Translations under genes and position numbers: made by a program
Notes under the pieces: model-generated
Databases searched by the model: none
What the model saw: the letters and a program-made list of their open reading frames with translations, nothing else
What the model was told of the DNA's origin: nothing
Assembly: GCA_965262235.1 (NCBI GenBank)
Contig: OZ253504.1
Span: 2,418,001-2,482,000 of the forward strand
DNA from: CATQGW01 sp965262235
GTDB lineage: Bacteria; Chloroflexota; Dehalococcoidia; Bin125
Direction of reading: 5' to 3'
Length of the DNA stretch: 64,000 nucleotides
Part shown: positions 36,209 to 45,313 of the stretch, piece after piece
Position numbering within the stretch: position 1 is the first letter of the stretch
How the letters are laid out: each line of letters starts with the position of its first letter

Positions 36209-36607
36209 TCAGTCGATCACGGCGATCGCTTCGACCTCGATCATCAAGGCGGAAATCGCGAGCGCCTGCACACCAATCAGCGTGCTCGCCGGCGGGCCGA
36301 CGCCGGCGAAGACCGCGTTGCGGGCGGCGGTCAGGCCGGGGCGCATGCTGCTGTTGTAGTTGACGATGTAGACGTTCGTCTTCACCACGTCGGCGGGGGT
36401 CGCGCCTGCCGCCTCCAGCGCGATCACGAGGTTCTCGTAGGCCTTCTTGGCCTGAGCATCGAAGTCACCCACGCCGACGACTCCGCCCTCGACGTCCCAG
36501 GCCACCTGGCCGGAGATGTAGACGGTGCGGGTTCCTGCTGCGACGACGACCTGGGAGAAGCTCGGGTCGTTGATCAGTCCGTCAACCTTCAGGTATTCGA
36601 GGGCCAC
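36209..36607 (-). CDS. RidA/YjgF-family protein
   Basis: 132 residues, GTG start at 36607 supported by GAGGAGG six bases upstream. RTVYISGQVAWDVEGGVVG, ALEAAGATPADVVKTNVYI and the C-terminal GVGPPASTLIGVQAL ... IEVEAIAVID are RidA signatures. The Arg that hydrolyses imines in true RidA (usually in the motif PxRxxV) is replaced (PASTLI), so it is probably a RidA subfamily with other activity. Two-gene operon with the SnoaL-like gene. Confidence 0.85.
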   Translation of the reverse strand: MALEYLKVDGLINDPSFSQVVVAAGTRTVYISGQVAWDVEGGVVGVGDFDAQAKKAYENLVIALEAAGATPADVVKTNVYIVNYNSSMRPGLTAARNAVFAGVGPPASTLIGVQALAISALMIEVEAIAVID

Positions 36608-36698
36608 ATTGGCCTCCTCTCAGAGCGACCACGATAGCGCCCGAGCCGGAAAGCCCACGTTGGCGGATATCGTGCCTCAAACGAAACAGGAGCAGATC

Positions 36699-37328
36699 AT
36701 GGCAGACCCTCAACGACTCGAGATGACCCTGGCGGAAGCGATGTACTCGATGCGCGCGATCCGACGGGTGCGGCCCGACCCGATCGCGGCGGAGGATGTG
36801 GAGCTGATGCTCGACGCCGCGCGCCAGGCGCCCAACGGCGGCAACGCGCAGCCCTGGCATTTCCTCGTCGTGCAGGACCCCGACCAGATTCGCCGCTTCG
36901 CGCCGCTGTATCACGAGGCCTGGTGGGCGAAACGCGCCGACGTCGGGATCTTCGACGGCGACGAGCGCCTGCAGACGCCGGTGATGCAATCGGCGCGTCG
37001 GCTCGCGGATGAGATCGGCCAGGCTCCGCTGTTGGTCTTCCTCTGCGCGACCGCACAGGGCGCCGGAGCTGCGGCCTCGGTGATTCCGGCGGTGCAGAAT
37101 CTGCTGCTGGCGGGGCGATCGCTGGGCATCGGCGGCAACATCACGACGCTGCACGCGACGGTGGATGGGCGGGTCAAGACGCTGTTCAACATCCCCGACC
37201 AGGCGCAGGTCGTCTACTGCGTGCCGATGGGCTTCCCGCGAGGCCGGTTCGGCCCGCTGAACCGCAAGCCGCTGAACGAGATCGTCTCGCAGGACCGCTG
37301 GGGCGAGCGTCCCGCGTGGGCTGAGTAG
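36699..37328 (+). CDS. Nitroreductase-family FMN oxidoreductase
   Basis: 209 residues, AGGAG seven bases before ATG 36699. MYSMRAIRRVRPDPI is the family opening (RSxRxf); AARQAPNGGNAQPWHFLVV is the FMN-binding loop; the C-terminal half has AVQNLLLAGRSLGIGG. Reduces nitroaromatics, quinones or flavins, or removes substituents, using NAD(P)H and FMN. Divergent from the RidA-like gene. The DUF3800 gene follows after 3 nt. Confidence 0.88.
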   Translation: MADPQRLEMTLAEAMYSMRAIRRVRPDPIAAEDVELMLDAARQAPNGGNAQPWHFLVVQDPDQIRRFAPLYHEAWWAKRADVGIFDGDERLQTPVMQSARRLADEIGQAPLLVFLCATAQGAGAAASVIPAVQNLLLAGRSLGIGGNITTLHATVDGRVKTLFNIPDQAQVVYCVPMGFPRGRFGPLNRKPLNEIVSQDRWGERPAWAE

Positions 37329-37331
37329 CGA

Positions 37332-38393
37332 ATGGTGAACGCTGCGGGCGATCCTGAAGGCCGGCGGGTTTTTCGGCGGCGGGCTCAGCTGTTGGCTGAG
37401 GCCGGCCGGATCGGTACAACGCTCAGCCGCGTGCTAGGTCGGGGGGCGTCGCCGTTGGCCGCCGAGGCCGTTGAGCTCGTGAAGCGAATTGGACGGGAGG
37501 AGCGGGCGGCGCTGCACCGGGCGCACGGGCGCATCGAGGGACGGCGGCGATACCAGCGGTCGAGTGGTACGGCCAATCCGGTGCGTGACCGGAGGCCGAC
37601 GAACTACCTGTTCGTGGACGAGTCTGGGGTGGCTCACGCCACGTCGAGTCCGGGCCAGACAGGCTGGTTCGCGCTGGGCGCTGTGGCGATGTCGGCGGAG
37701 GCTGTCGCGCACTACGTCGCGGCGTCCGATCGTCTCAAGCTGGAGTTCTTCGGGCGGACGGACATCACGCTGCATGAGCCGATGATCCGGAGGCATCAGC
37801 AGGACTTCAGATTCGAGGGCGACGAGCAGCGGCTGGCGGAGTTCGAAGCCGGCATTAGGCGGCTCATCAATGCGGCCCGCTTCACGGCGTTCGCGGTGGG
37901 AATCCGCAAGGACGCCTTCCGTGCTGAAGTCGTGGACGCCGGGTCGGACTTCTATCTCCCTGAGACCGTGTACTCGGGCGCGATTCACATGCTGCTCGAG
38001 CCATACGTGGATTTCCTGGCACACCATCCTGGCGATCCGCGTGGGCGGGTGATCTGGGAAGCTCAAGGTCCGCGCGAAGACGCTGAACACCAGCGCGATG
38101 TTGTTGAGACCCTTCTGCACGGCACGCAGTGGGTGTCCGAGAGTGCGTTCCGTCGCTTCCTTGAGCCGGGCGTGGTCTTCGAGCCCAAGCAGGGATCACA
38201 TCCCACTGAACTCAGCGACATGCTGGCGCGTGACACGTTTGAGTGGATTCGTGATGACTGCGCAGTGGACCCGCCGCGGTGGTCGCTCTTCGATGCAAAG
38301 CTCTACAGGCGCGACCACATGGCCGGCCTGAAGGTGTTTCCAGACTCAGACATCCGTCGGCGAGCCGAAGAGCACCACGGGGCCAGACACTAA
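37332..38393 (+). CDS. DUF3800-domain protein
   Basis: 353 residues. A basic N-terminal helical extension (1-90) precedes YLFVDESG with D96/E97, the hallmark of DUF3800. HMLLEPYVDFLA, GRVIWEAQGPREDAEHQ and LSDMLARDTFEWI follow, the latter with the family's conserved Asp. DUF3800 is thought to have an RNase H-like fold and is common near mobile elements and phage-defence genes. Function unproven. It starts 3 nt after the nitroreductase stop, so it may be cotranscribed. Confidence 0.75.
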   Translation: MVNAAGDPEGRRVFRRRAQLLAEAGRIGTTLSRVLGRGASPLAAEAVELVKRIGREERAALHRAHGRIEGRRRYQRSSGTANPVRDRRPTNYLFVDESGVAHATSSPGQTGWFALGAVAMSAEAVAHYVAASDRLKLEFFGRTDITLHEPMIRRHQQDFRFEGDEQRLAEFEAGIRRLINAARFTAFAVGIRKDAFRAEVVDAGSDFYLPETVYSGAIHMLLEPYVDFLAHHPGDPRGRVIWEAQGPREDAEHQRDVVETLLHGTQWVSESAFRRFLEPGVVFEPKQGSHPTELSDMLARDTFEWIRDDCAVDPPRWSLFDAKLYRRDHMAGLKVFPDSDIRRRAEEHHGARH

Positions 38394-38395
38394 AA

Positions 38396-38422
38396 GCGCC
38401 GGCGTCCAAGGGAGGCCGGCGC
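38396..38422 (+). terminator. Hairpin just after the DUF3800 gene
   Basis: Stem GCGCCGGC / GCCGGCGC around an 11-nt loop, 2 nt after TAA. No T-tract follows, so it is only a possible terminator. The remaining bases to 38603 hold nothing recognisable. Confidence 0.35.
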
Positions 38423-38603
38423 CGGTAGCGACACTCCACTACCCACTGGTGCGATTGTAGAAGGTGATCACGAGGCTGACAACGGGCCCCGATACGGTCC
38501 GTCGCTTGTGTGTCGGGCCGGGCACTGCAAGCGGTTAGCACCGGCGGGGTGGCGTCGCCGATCGCGCCGCTCCGCTACCCGCCGGCGCCACCGTAGACCG
38601 TGC

Positions 38604-39713
38604 CTAGGGGATCAGCATCGAGCGTGAGACGTTGGTTTCGCGCTCGTGCCACTCGCTGTCCTCGAAGGCCTGGTTGACGTCGGCCAGCGGGTAGGTGTGC
38701 GAGACGATTCGGTCGTAGGGGATGTCGCGCTGGTGCTTCTGCAGCATGTTCATCATCAGCGGCAGCAGGTGCGGGCGGTACATGACCGAGCCCATGATCT
38801 TCTTGCCGCTGAGCAGCGTGCTGGGGTCGATCGCGACTGTGCGGCCGCGCACGATGTCGCCGATCTCGACGAAGGTGCCGCCGTTGGCGAGGTATTCGAT
38901 GCCCTCGGCGAGCAGCTCGGCGCGGCCGACCAGCTCCATGACGATGTTCGCGCCGCGGCCCTCGGTGAGGTCCCAGATGGCTTCGCGGCGCGTCGCCGGG
39001 GTGTTGAACTCCTCGATGTTGATCGTGTGGTCGGCGCCGAACTCCTCGGCGAGGGCCAGCCGCTGCGGCAGCCGGTCGAGCACGATCACCTTGTGCGCGC
39101 CCATATCCTTGGCCATCGCCGTGGCGTTGAGCCCGAGGCCGCCCGCGCCCTGAATCACGACGAAGTCGTTCTCCTTGCAGCCGGCGCGCATCAGGCCCTC
39201 GGTGACGGTGCCCATCGCGCAGTTGACGAAGCCCAGGATCTCGTCGGGCAGGTCGTCGGGCACCTTGAAGACGGGGTGGTTGGGCTGCAGGTAGTAGTAG
39301 TCGGCGTAGGTGCCGGTGAAGTATGGCGGGACGCCGGCCTCGCGGGACCAGGCGGTGCGATCGGAGCACCAGTTCCACTCGCCGCGCGTGCACTGATAGC
39401 AGCGCCCGCAGGGGGTGATCGCCGAGTACATCACGCGGTCGCCGAGCTCGAGCGGGCGGCCCAGCGAGTCGGAGCTGACGCCGTCGCCCAGCGAGTGGAT
39501 CACGCCGGTGCCCTCGTGGCCCATGACGCGCCCGCCCTCGGGCAGCGGGTTGGCGATCATGTCGCCGCGCCAGGTGTGCAGGTCGGAGCCGCAGACCCCG
39601 GCCTGCGTGATCCGCAGCACGATCCCGCCCGGCTCCGGGTCGGGCACGGGATACTCCTCGATCACGAACGGCTGCTGGTACTCCTTGACGACAACGACGC
39701 GTCCTGTGGGCAT
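38604..39713 (-). CDS. Zinc-dependent alcohol dehydrogenase (MDR family)
   Basis: 369 residues. Catalytic-zinc residues in AGVCGSDLHTW (C41) and GHEGTG; structural-zinc lobe with four Cys in PCGRCYQCTRGEWNWC; NAD(P) motif GAGGLGLNATAMAKDMGA followed by IVLDRLPQR, where the Asp at the strand end favours NAD. Acts on an alcohol or aldehyde, substrate unknown. Monocistronic. Confidence 0.92.
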   Translation of the reverse strand: MPTGRVVVVKEYQQPFVIEEYPVPDPEPGGIVLRITQAGVCGSDLHTWRGDMIANPLPEGGRVMGHEGTGVIHSLGDGVSSDSLGRPLELGDRVMYSAITPCGRCYQCTRGEWNWCSDRTAWSREAGVPPYFTGTYADYYYLQPNHPVFKVPDDLPDEILGFVNCAMGTVTEGLMRAGCKENDFVVIQGAGGLGLNATAMAKDMGAHKVIVLDRLPQRLALAEEFGADHTINIEEFNTPATRREAIWDLTEGRGANIVMELVGRAELLAEGIEYLANGGTFVEIGDIVRGRTVAIDPSTLLSGKKIMGSVMYRPHLLPLMMNMLQKHQRDIPYDRIVSHTYPLADVNQAFEDSEWHERETNVSRSMLIP

Positions 39714-39902
39714 GGGGGGCTCCTTCGCGAGTGCGCTCTTGTAAGGCGAGTCTACGCAATCTCGTCGGTGGGATGCGTGACCTGACAGATGCGCAGGCGG
39801 CTCCGAAGATCCCCGTCCGAAAGGCCGGAGTCAGCCCAGTCCTCGTCTGAGCGACGCGATGAACGATGAATGTCTTACATTTGAAGCGAGTGGAGGGCGA
39901 GA

Positions 39903-40733
39903 GTGCAGCAACGCCTGAGCGTGCGGATCGCTGGTCCAGGTGTCCTTGAGGGCAAGATCGCACTCAGGGACTTGCAGCGCGTGGTGCGCCCGCTGGAGCA
40001 GGCAGTGCGAGCACTGCTCCCGGCCAGCAAGCCAGCGGCATCGGAGGGCGGGGGACCGCGTAAGCCAGCGGTGCGGTTCTTGCTGTCGGGAATCCGGTCA
40101 GGCTCGGCCGTCGCCGAGCTGGAGATGGACACCGAGCTGGACCCGATGCTGGGCGATCTCAGTTGGGATCCTCTCGACCGACTCGTACAAGGTGCCGCAG
40201 GAAACGGGGCCGAGCTACCCAAGCTCGCGAGCGATCAGCTAGACCGGATGGCCCGCAACCTTCCTGATGGGGTTGACTTCGTTGAGTTGGGCCTCCACGA
40301 CTCGGGAACGTCAGCACGAATTTATCGGTGCGCCCCCGATGATGTAGCGGTCGGGACGGCCGAGCTGCTGACGATTTCAGGCCGGCTAGTTTCGGTGGAC
40401 TTTCGGGCTGGTGCAGCGCGCATCGAAGTTCCAGCCATCCTGAAGCGAAACGTTGGCACACAGCTCCTGGTGCTGCGGTTCCCCGATGAGCTCGCGAGCG
40501 ACATGCAACGCTGCGCACGTCAGCACGTCGCAGCTCATGGTGTTGCAACCAAGACTGCCGCAGGAATTGTCGAATCGCTCGCCGTGCGCTGGATTCAGGC
40601 GGTCATCGACGATCGACCTGGCCTCTGGGCTCCCAAGCGATTCACATGGCCCAGCGCTGATGAACGCCTCGACAACGTGGATATGGACGAGTTTGTGCGA
40701 ACGTCACGCGATGATGGCGAGGACGATGTGTGA
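39903..40733 (+). CDS. Uncharacterised protein coupled to a PIN toxin
   Basis: 276 residues, GTG start with GGAGG seven bases upstream. RLSVRIAGPGVLEGKIALRD and LQRVVRPLEQAVRALL open the protein; a beta-rich core (FLLSGIRSGSAVAELEMD, LLTISGRLVSVDFRAGAARI) follows, and an acidic tail (SRDDGEDDV). No recognised domain. Its stop overlaps the PIN gene start by GTGA, the arrangement of antitoxin-toxin operons, although it is much longer than a usual VapB (about 80 residues). Role as antitoxin or as a partner is inference. Confidence 0.65.
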   Translation: MQQRLSVRIAGPGVLEGKIALRDLQRVVRPLEQAVRALLPASKPAASEGGGPRKPAVRFLLSGIRSGSAVAELEMDTELDPMLGDLSWDPLDRLVQGAAGNGAELPKLASDQLDRMARNLPDGVDFVELGLHDSGTSARIYRCAPDDVAVGTAELLTISGRLVSVDFRAGAARIEVPAILKRNVGTQLLVLRFPDELASDMQRCARQHVAAHGVATKTAAGIVESLAVRWIQAVIDDRPGLWAPKRFTWPSADERLDNVDMDEFVRTSRDDGEDDV

Positions 40734-41173
40734 TCTTCGGAGCGCATGTTGACATCGTGGTCGACACGAACATCGTCGTTTCGCTGCTGTCGAGCCATCC
40801 TGATGAGGTCGCACGCGCGGAGCTGTACCGATCACATATCGAGGGCAAGGCGATTGCGATCTCGTTCCAGACCGAAGCGGAACTAATGGTGCAGCGCGAG
40901 GCGCAGGGCTGGGACCTGACGAAACTCATGACACAAATGAGCAACTATGAAATTGTACCATTCTCAGATCATCTGCGTGGCTGCTACATCACGTTGCGCT
41001 CTGAGGCGATCCGCAGAAACAGGCGCAACGAGGGACCGTTGTTGGGCCCCGCGGACGGCTGGATCGCCGCCGCCGCGCTAATGCTGGATTGCCCCCTGGT
41101 CACACACGATCGCAGACTCTCACAGAGCCCACTGATCACTGCCATCACCGAACTGGACGCACAGGGACCGTAG
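40730..41173 (+). CDS. VapC-like PIN-domain protein
   Basis: 147 residues, GTG start overlapping the upstream stop. PIN residues visible: DIVVDTNIVVSLL (D11), FQTEAELM (E in the second position), GPADGWIAAAALMLDCPLVTHDRR with two further acidic residues. Predicted Mg-dependent RNase, probably the toxin of a two-gene module. Related in fold but not in context to the PIN gene at 5533. Confidence 0.82.
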   Translation: MIFGAHVDIVVDTNIVVSLLSSHPDEVARAELYRSHIEGKAIAISFQTEAELMVQREAQGWDLTKLMTQMSNYEIVPFSDHLRGCYITLRSEAIRRNRRNEGPLLGPADGWIAAAALMLDCPLVTHDRRLSQSPLITAITELDAQGP

Positions 41174-41191
41174 CCTTCTGGAGTACGATCG

Positions 41192-42094
41192 CTACGCGCC
41201 GCGGAGGCGGGGGTCGAAGGCGTCGCGGAGGGCGTCGCCGATGATGTTGAAGCTGAAGACGGAGAGGAAGATCGCGAGGCCCGGCCAGACCGAGAGCCAG
41301 GGCTGCTCGATCATGTGGATTCTGGCCTCCGCGCCGAGCATGAACCCCCATGAGGCCGCCGGCGGTTGGATGCCGTAGCCGAGGAACGAGACGGACGCCT
41401 CGATCAGGATTGCGATGCCCAGGTAGGCGGTCGCGATCACCAGGATCGGGGGCAGCGCATTGGGCAGGATGTGGCGCACGATCACTCTGGGCGTGGTGGC
41501 CCCGATCGAGCGCGCCGCCTCGATGTAGGGCTGTGAGCCGACCTGGATCGCGGCGGCGCGGGAGATGCGGATGCCCCCGCCAAGCAGCGCGATCGCGATC
41601 ACTACGATCAGCAGCGAGATGCTGGTGCCGAGAAACGCGGTGAGCGAAATCACGATGATCAGGCCCGGGAAGGCCATCAGCATGTCGACCACGCGCTGTA
41701 CCAGCGCATCGAACCAGCCGCCGACCGCGCCGCTGATCAGCCCGACCGCCGAGGCGACAACCACTGCCAGACCGACAGAGGCGACGCTGATCCCCAGCGA
41801 GGCGCGACCGCCGTAGAGGATGCGGGTGAAGACATCGCGGCCGAGCGCGTCGGTGCCCATCCAATAGGTCGCATTGGGTCCCTGCAGACGGTCGTACGGC
41901 GCGATGGCTCGGGGCTCGTAGGGCGCGATCAGTTCGGCCAGCCCGGAGCCCAGGCCGATCGCGATCAGCACGAGCGTGACCAGGCAGGGGAAGGGATAGC
42001 GTCGCAGCGTCCGTCCGAAGCCGCGCAGGAGGCGCGTGGCCTCGAACGCGGGCGGTTCAGCCGCCGACGCGGATGCGTGGGTCGAGGAAGCCAT
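41192..42094 (-). CDS. ABC transporter permease, DppC/OppC type
   Basis: 300 residues from ATG 42094; the open frame starts five codons earlier with an unlikely basic leader. Six membrane spans with the OppC N-terminal segment (YPFPCLVTLVLIAIG, WMGTDALGRDVFTRILYGGR) and the EAA loop EAARSIGATTPRVIVRHILPN. Inner-membrane partner of the DppB gene, which it overlaps by 38 nt. Imports peptides, opines or nickel, depending on the binding protein. Confidence 0.9.
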   Translation of the reverse strand: MASSTHASASAAEPPAFEATRLLRGFGRTLRRYPFPCLVTLVLIAIGLGSGLAELIAPYEPRAIAPYDRLQGPNATYWMGTDALGRDVFTRILYGGRASLGISVASVGLAVVVASAVGLISGAVGGWFDALVQRVVDMLMAFPGLIIVISLTAFLGTSISLLIVVIAIALLGGGIRISRAAAIQVGSQPYIEAARSIGATTPRVIVRHILPNALPPILVIATAYLGIAILIEASVSFLGYGIQPPAASWGFMLGAEARIHMIEQPWLSVWPGLAIFLSVFSFNIIGDALRDAFDPRLRGA

Positions 42095-43007
42095 ACGACA
42101 CGTCCACAACGAGGTTGGTCAGGATCACCGCCGCGGCGATCCAGACGTTGACAGCCTGCACGACGATATAGTCGCGATTCGCGATTCCGTCGAGCAGGTA
42201 GATTCCGACACCCGGTAGCGCGAAGATCAGCTCGAACACCACCGAGCCGCCGACGATCACCGGGAATTGCACCCCAATCACGGTAACGAACGGGATCAAT
42301 GAGTTGCGCAACGCGTGCCTGCGCAGCAGTAGTAGCTGCGACAGTCCTTTCGCACGCGCGGTCATCATGTAGTCCTGGCGCAGCACATCGAGCAACGCGG
42401 TGCGCAGGATGCGCGTCTGCACGCCGGCCAGAATCAGACCGAAGAGCAGCGCCGGCAGCCACATTTGCTGCAGGTTGGTGAGCGGCGCCTCCCAGATCGG
42501 CTGGTAGCCGAGCGGCGGCGACCAGCTGAACCATTTGGCGCCGAAGACGACCGCGATGGTCGCCAGCCAGAAGCCGGGAATCGCCAGCGCGAAGACGGCG
42601 ATGCTGCGGGCCACGTAATCGGGCCAGCGGCTGCGGCGCAACGCGGCCACGACCCCCAGCGGCACCGAGATCGCCATCGCGATCAGGAGGCCCAGAACCG
42701 CCAGCTCGATCGTCACATCCATTCGATTGACGAGGTCGCTGCTGACGCTGCGCTGGGTGCGCAGCGCGCGACCGAAGTCGCCCTGCACTGCGCCGACCAG
42801 CCAGTCGCCGAAGTACTCGAGGAACGGCGCCTCAAGGCCGAGTTCTTCGCGCAGCCGCTCCTTCTCGATGTCGTCGTAGAACGCTTCGGCGGCGAGGACG
42901 TCGACGACATCGCCGGGCAGCGTGCGCATCACGCCGGCGACGATCACGCTGATCCCGAACAACGTGATCGCCGCGAGCAGCAGACGACGGAGCAGGTAGC
43001 CGCGCAT
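42057..43007 (-). CDS. ABC transporter permease, DppB/OppB type
   Basis: 316 residues. YLLRRLLLAAITLFGISVIV at the N-terminus, QRSVSSDLVNRMDVTIELA in the first loop, and the EAA loop MMTARAKGLSQLLLLRRHALRN are diagnostic of DppB. Six spans. Lies between the binding protein (58 nt upstream) and DppC. The two ATPase genes (DppD and DppF types) expected in a complete importer are absent from the window, so they must be encoded elsewhere. Confidence 0.9.
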   Translation of the reverse strand: MRGYLLRRLLLAAITLFGISVIVAGVMRTLPGDVVDVLAAEAFYDDIEKERLREELGLEAPFLEYFGDWLVGAVQGDFGRALRTQRSVSSDLVNRMDVTIELAVLGLLIAMAISVPLGVVAALRRSRWPDYVARSIAVFALAIPGFWLATIAVVFGAKWFSWSPPLGYQPIWEAPLTNLQQMWLPALLFGLILAGVQTRILRTALLDVLRQDYMMTARAKGLSQLLLLRRHALRNSLIPFVTVIGVQFPVIVGGSVVFELIFALPGVGIYLLDGIANRDYIVVQAVNVWIAAAVILTNLVVDVSYGFLDPRIRVGG

Positions 43008-43065
43008 CTGGGCGCCCCCTCACCCGCTTGCAGGCGCCTGCCGATGATCGGCTACGCCGCGCCGA

Positions 43066-44874
43066 TCAGGCTTTGAACCACATGTCCTCCAGCGACGGCG
43101 CTGGCGCGAAGGTCTGGATGAACTGAACGCCGGAGAGTTCGGGACGCGCGATCTGGGAGACGGGGCCGTTGACCCAGGGCACCGAATACATCTTCTCGGC
43201 GACGTGCAGCTGCAGGTCGTAGAGCAGCGCCTTGCGGGTCTCGACATCGCCCTCAGTGCGCTGTTGATTGAGCAGCTCCAGCAGACGCGGGTCGTCGCCC
43301 ATCAGCTCGCCGTTGGGGATCGGGCTACGCGGGCTGTCGGGGATGAACACGTTGCGCAGCGCCTCATCGGGTTCGATTGAGGCAACCGAGAGGGTGTGTC
43401 CGATCACTCCGGTCGTGCTGCCGTTGAAGATGGTCGAATAGTGGACGGTGGGCTCGTTGACGACCAAGTCCACATCAATGCCGACATCGAGCAGGTTGGC
43501 CTGGACGACCTGCGCCTGCTCGGCGAAGATCGGCCCGTACGCGGTCGTGGTGTGGAACGGTACCTCGCTGAGTTCGTCAACGCCGGCGGCGTCGAGTAGC
43601 TGCCGCGCTTTGGCTGGGTCGTATCGGTAGAACGCTCCGAGCGCGTCGTCCTTCTTGGGGTCGGTCCACCAGCCGGCCAGCGGCGGCAATGCGGTGCTCC
43701 ACTGGCCGGTCTCGAGCGCACCGCCGACGGCGAGGATTGAGTCGCGGTCGACGGCGACAGAGACCGCCTGGCGCACGCGTGGGTCGGTGAAGGGCTCGAG
43801 TGCGAGGTCGGGGAAGATGCCGCCGATCACGAGGCTGGGCTGGATCTCCCAAGTCGCGGCGGGGATGCTCTCTTCAAGCTCCTCCACGATTGGCGCCGCC
43901 ACTCCGAACCAGGTCGTGTTGAGCTCGCCCGAGATGAATGCAGCGGCGATCGCCGAGTTATCGCTGAGGAAGTTGATCACCAGCGAATCCGAATACGGCT
44001 TTGGAGCGTCGAAATAGTTCGGGTTGCGCTTGTACACGACGCGCGAGCCCGGCTCGTATTCGTCGATCACATACGGACCGGCGCTGATCATCGTTTGACG
44101 GGACATCTCGTCGACGAGCAGCTCGGGCGGCATCACGTAGGGCCCGGCGTGGTGCCCCAAATAGAGCAGGAACGGGGCCAGCGGGCCGTTCAGGTCGAAG
44201 CGCACGGTGCGATCGTCGGTGGCCTCAACGCCGGCCAGGCTGGGTAGAATCGCGCCGCGGTTGGGGTAGCCCGCGTAACGGTCGCCGGCGTAGGAGAAGG
44301 CGACATCTTCGCCCGTCACGTTGCGCCCGTCGACCGGCGAGCGGTCCTCCCAGACGGCGTTGCCCTTGATCGTGAACAGATAGGTCGTGTCGTCGGGCTG
44401 CTCATAGGACTCGGCCAGCCAGAGCTCGGGCTGGAAATCGATCGACGACTGACCCGGCTCATTGGAGAACTGGGTCAGCATCGGATAGCAGTTGTGGTTG
44501 TGCAGGAAGGCCTTGTAGCCGAAGGTCAGGAAGCCGTCGAACGAGGCCAGGTCGGCGCCATCGGAGATGCGCAGCTCGCCGCCGATCGGCGGCGTGTCGT
44601 CGCCGGCCTGGGCGACGGCCGCCTGCTGCTGCGGTTGTTGCTGGGCCTGTTGCTGCACGGCCGCGGGCTGGGCCTGCTGCTCAGCCTGTTGCGCCTGCTG
44701 TTCGGCCTGCTGCGCGACCTGCGCGGCCGCCGGCGCGGCCTCGTCGTCATCGTCGCCGCAGCCGACCAGCGCGAGCGCGCTCGCGCCCAAGCCGGCCGAC
44801 GCCGCGCCTCGCAGCACGGATCGTCGTGACACTCGTCGCGTCCGCATTCGGGACCAGTAGTTTGTGCTCGCCAT
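43066..44874 (-). CDS. ABC transporter substrate-binding lipoprotein (SBP family 5)
   Basis: 602 residues, GGAGG before ATG 44874. A twin-arginine leader (RRVSRRSVLRGAASAGLGA) ends in the lipobox ALVGC, so it should be exported folded by Tat and lipidated at Cys39. An Ala/Gln-rich linker (about 48-88) precedes the mature domain (GGELRISDGADLASFD). SBP_bac_5 motifs: YEPGSRVVYKRNPNYF, and DPRVRQAVSVAVDRDSIL. Ligand not predictable; peptide-type importers in such bacteria also take up glycosides or opines. Confidence 0.9.
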   Translation of the reverse strand: MASTNYWSRMRTRRVSRRSVLRGAASAGLGASALALVGCGDDDDEAAPAAAQVAQQAEQQAQQAEQQAQPAAVQQQAQQQPQQQAAVAQAGDDTPPIGGELRISDGADLASFDGFLTFGYKAFLHNHNCYPMLTQFSNEPGQSSIDFQPELWLAESYEQPDDTTYLFTIKGNAVWEDRSPVDGRNVTGEDVAFSYAGDRYAGYPNRGAILPSLAGVEATDDRTVRFDLNGPLAPFLLYLGHHAGPYVMPPELLVDEMSRQTMISAGPYVIDEYEPGSRVVYKRNPNYFDAPKPYSDSLVINFLSDNSAIAAAFISGELNTTWFGVAAPIVEELEESIPAATWEIQPSLVIGGIFPDLALEPFTDPRVRQAVSVAVDRDSILAVGGALETGQWSTALPPLAGWWTDPKKDDALGAFYRYDPAKARQLLDAAGVDELSEVPFHTTTAYGPIFAEQAQVVQANLLDVGIDVDLVVNEPTVHYSTIFNGSTTGVIGHTLSVASIEPDEALRNVFIPDSPRSPIPNGELMGDDPRLLELLNQQRTEGDVETRKALLYDLQLHVAEKMYSVPWVNGPVSQIARPELSGVQFIQTFAPAPSLEDMWFKA

Positions 44875-45021
44875 GTGTTGCCTCCGTCATCTGGTCGCGC
44901 AAGGCTAGAGCGTCGGGCGCGACTGCGTTGCGTGCGGCGCGGCCTGGTCTCCCAGAATCGCGTGGCACCTGAGGATACCGGGCGGCGCCGCTGCGACTGG
45001 CGAGGGGCGATGGAGGATTCC

Positions 45022-45175
45022 GGGATCTCCTCTTCCCCCGCCCGGCGGGGGGAGATGTCGTAGGCAGAGGGGGGCTCCCTCGCGCAACGCCGGCGTCGGC
45101 GCGGGGGAGCGCGGAGCCCCCCTCTGTCACTCCGTGACATCTCCCCCCGCCGGGCGGGGGGAGAGGGGATCCGAA
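45022..45175. repeat. Inverted pair of GC-rich double-hairpin repeats (copy H)
   Basis: 45022-45079 is a reverse-oriented copy (cccccgcccggcggggggagatgtcg...agaggggggctccc); 45115-45175 is a forward copy (gagcccccctctgtcac-tcc-gtgac, then tctccccccgccgggcggggggaga). Together they form a large palindrome of about 150 bp. The rest of the 44875-45313 gap also has the block ttttcagcaccctgccagg (inverse of 29578-29596) and no gene. Confidence 0.75.
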
Positions 45176-45313
45176 TCGGCTCTCCCCCGGCAGAGCGGGG
45201 GGAGAGAAAGAGTGGACGGGATGACTTTTTCAGCACCCTGCCAGGTGATCGACCACCACCGCGCTGCGGCCGTCTCAGGATCTTCGAGGCTGAACGCTCG
45301 GGCGGCTGAGGCG

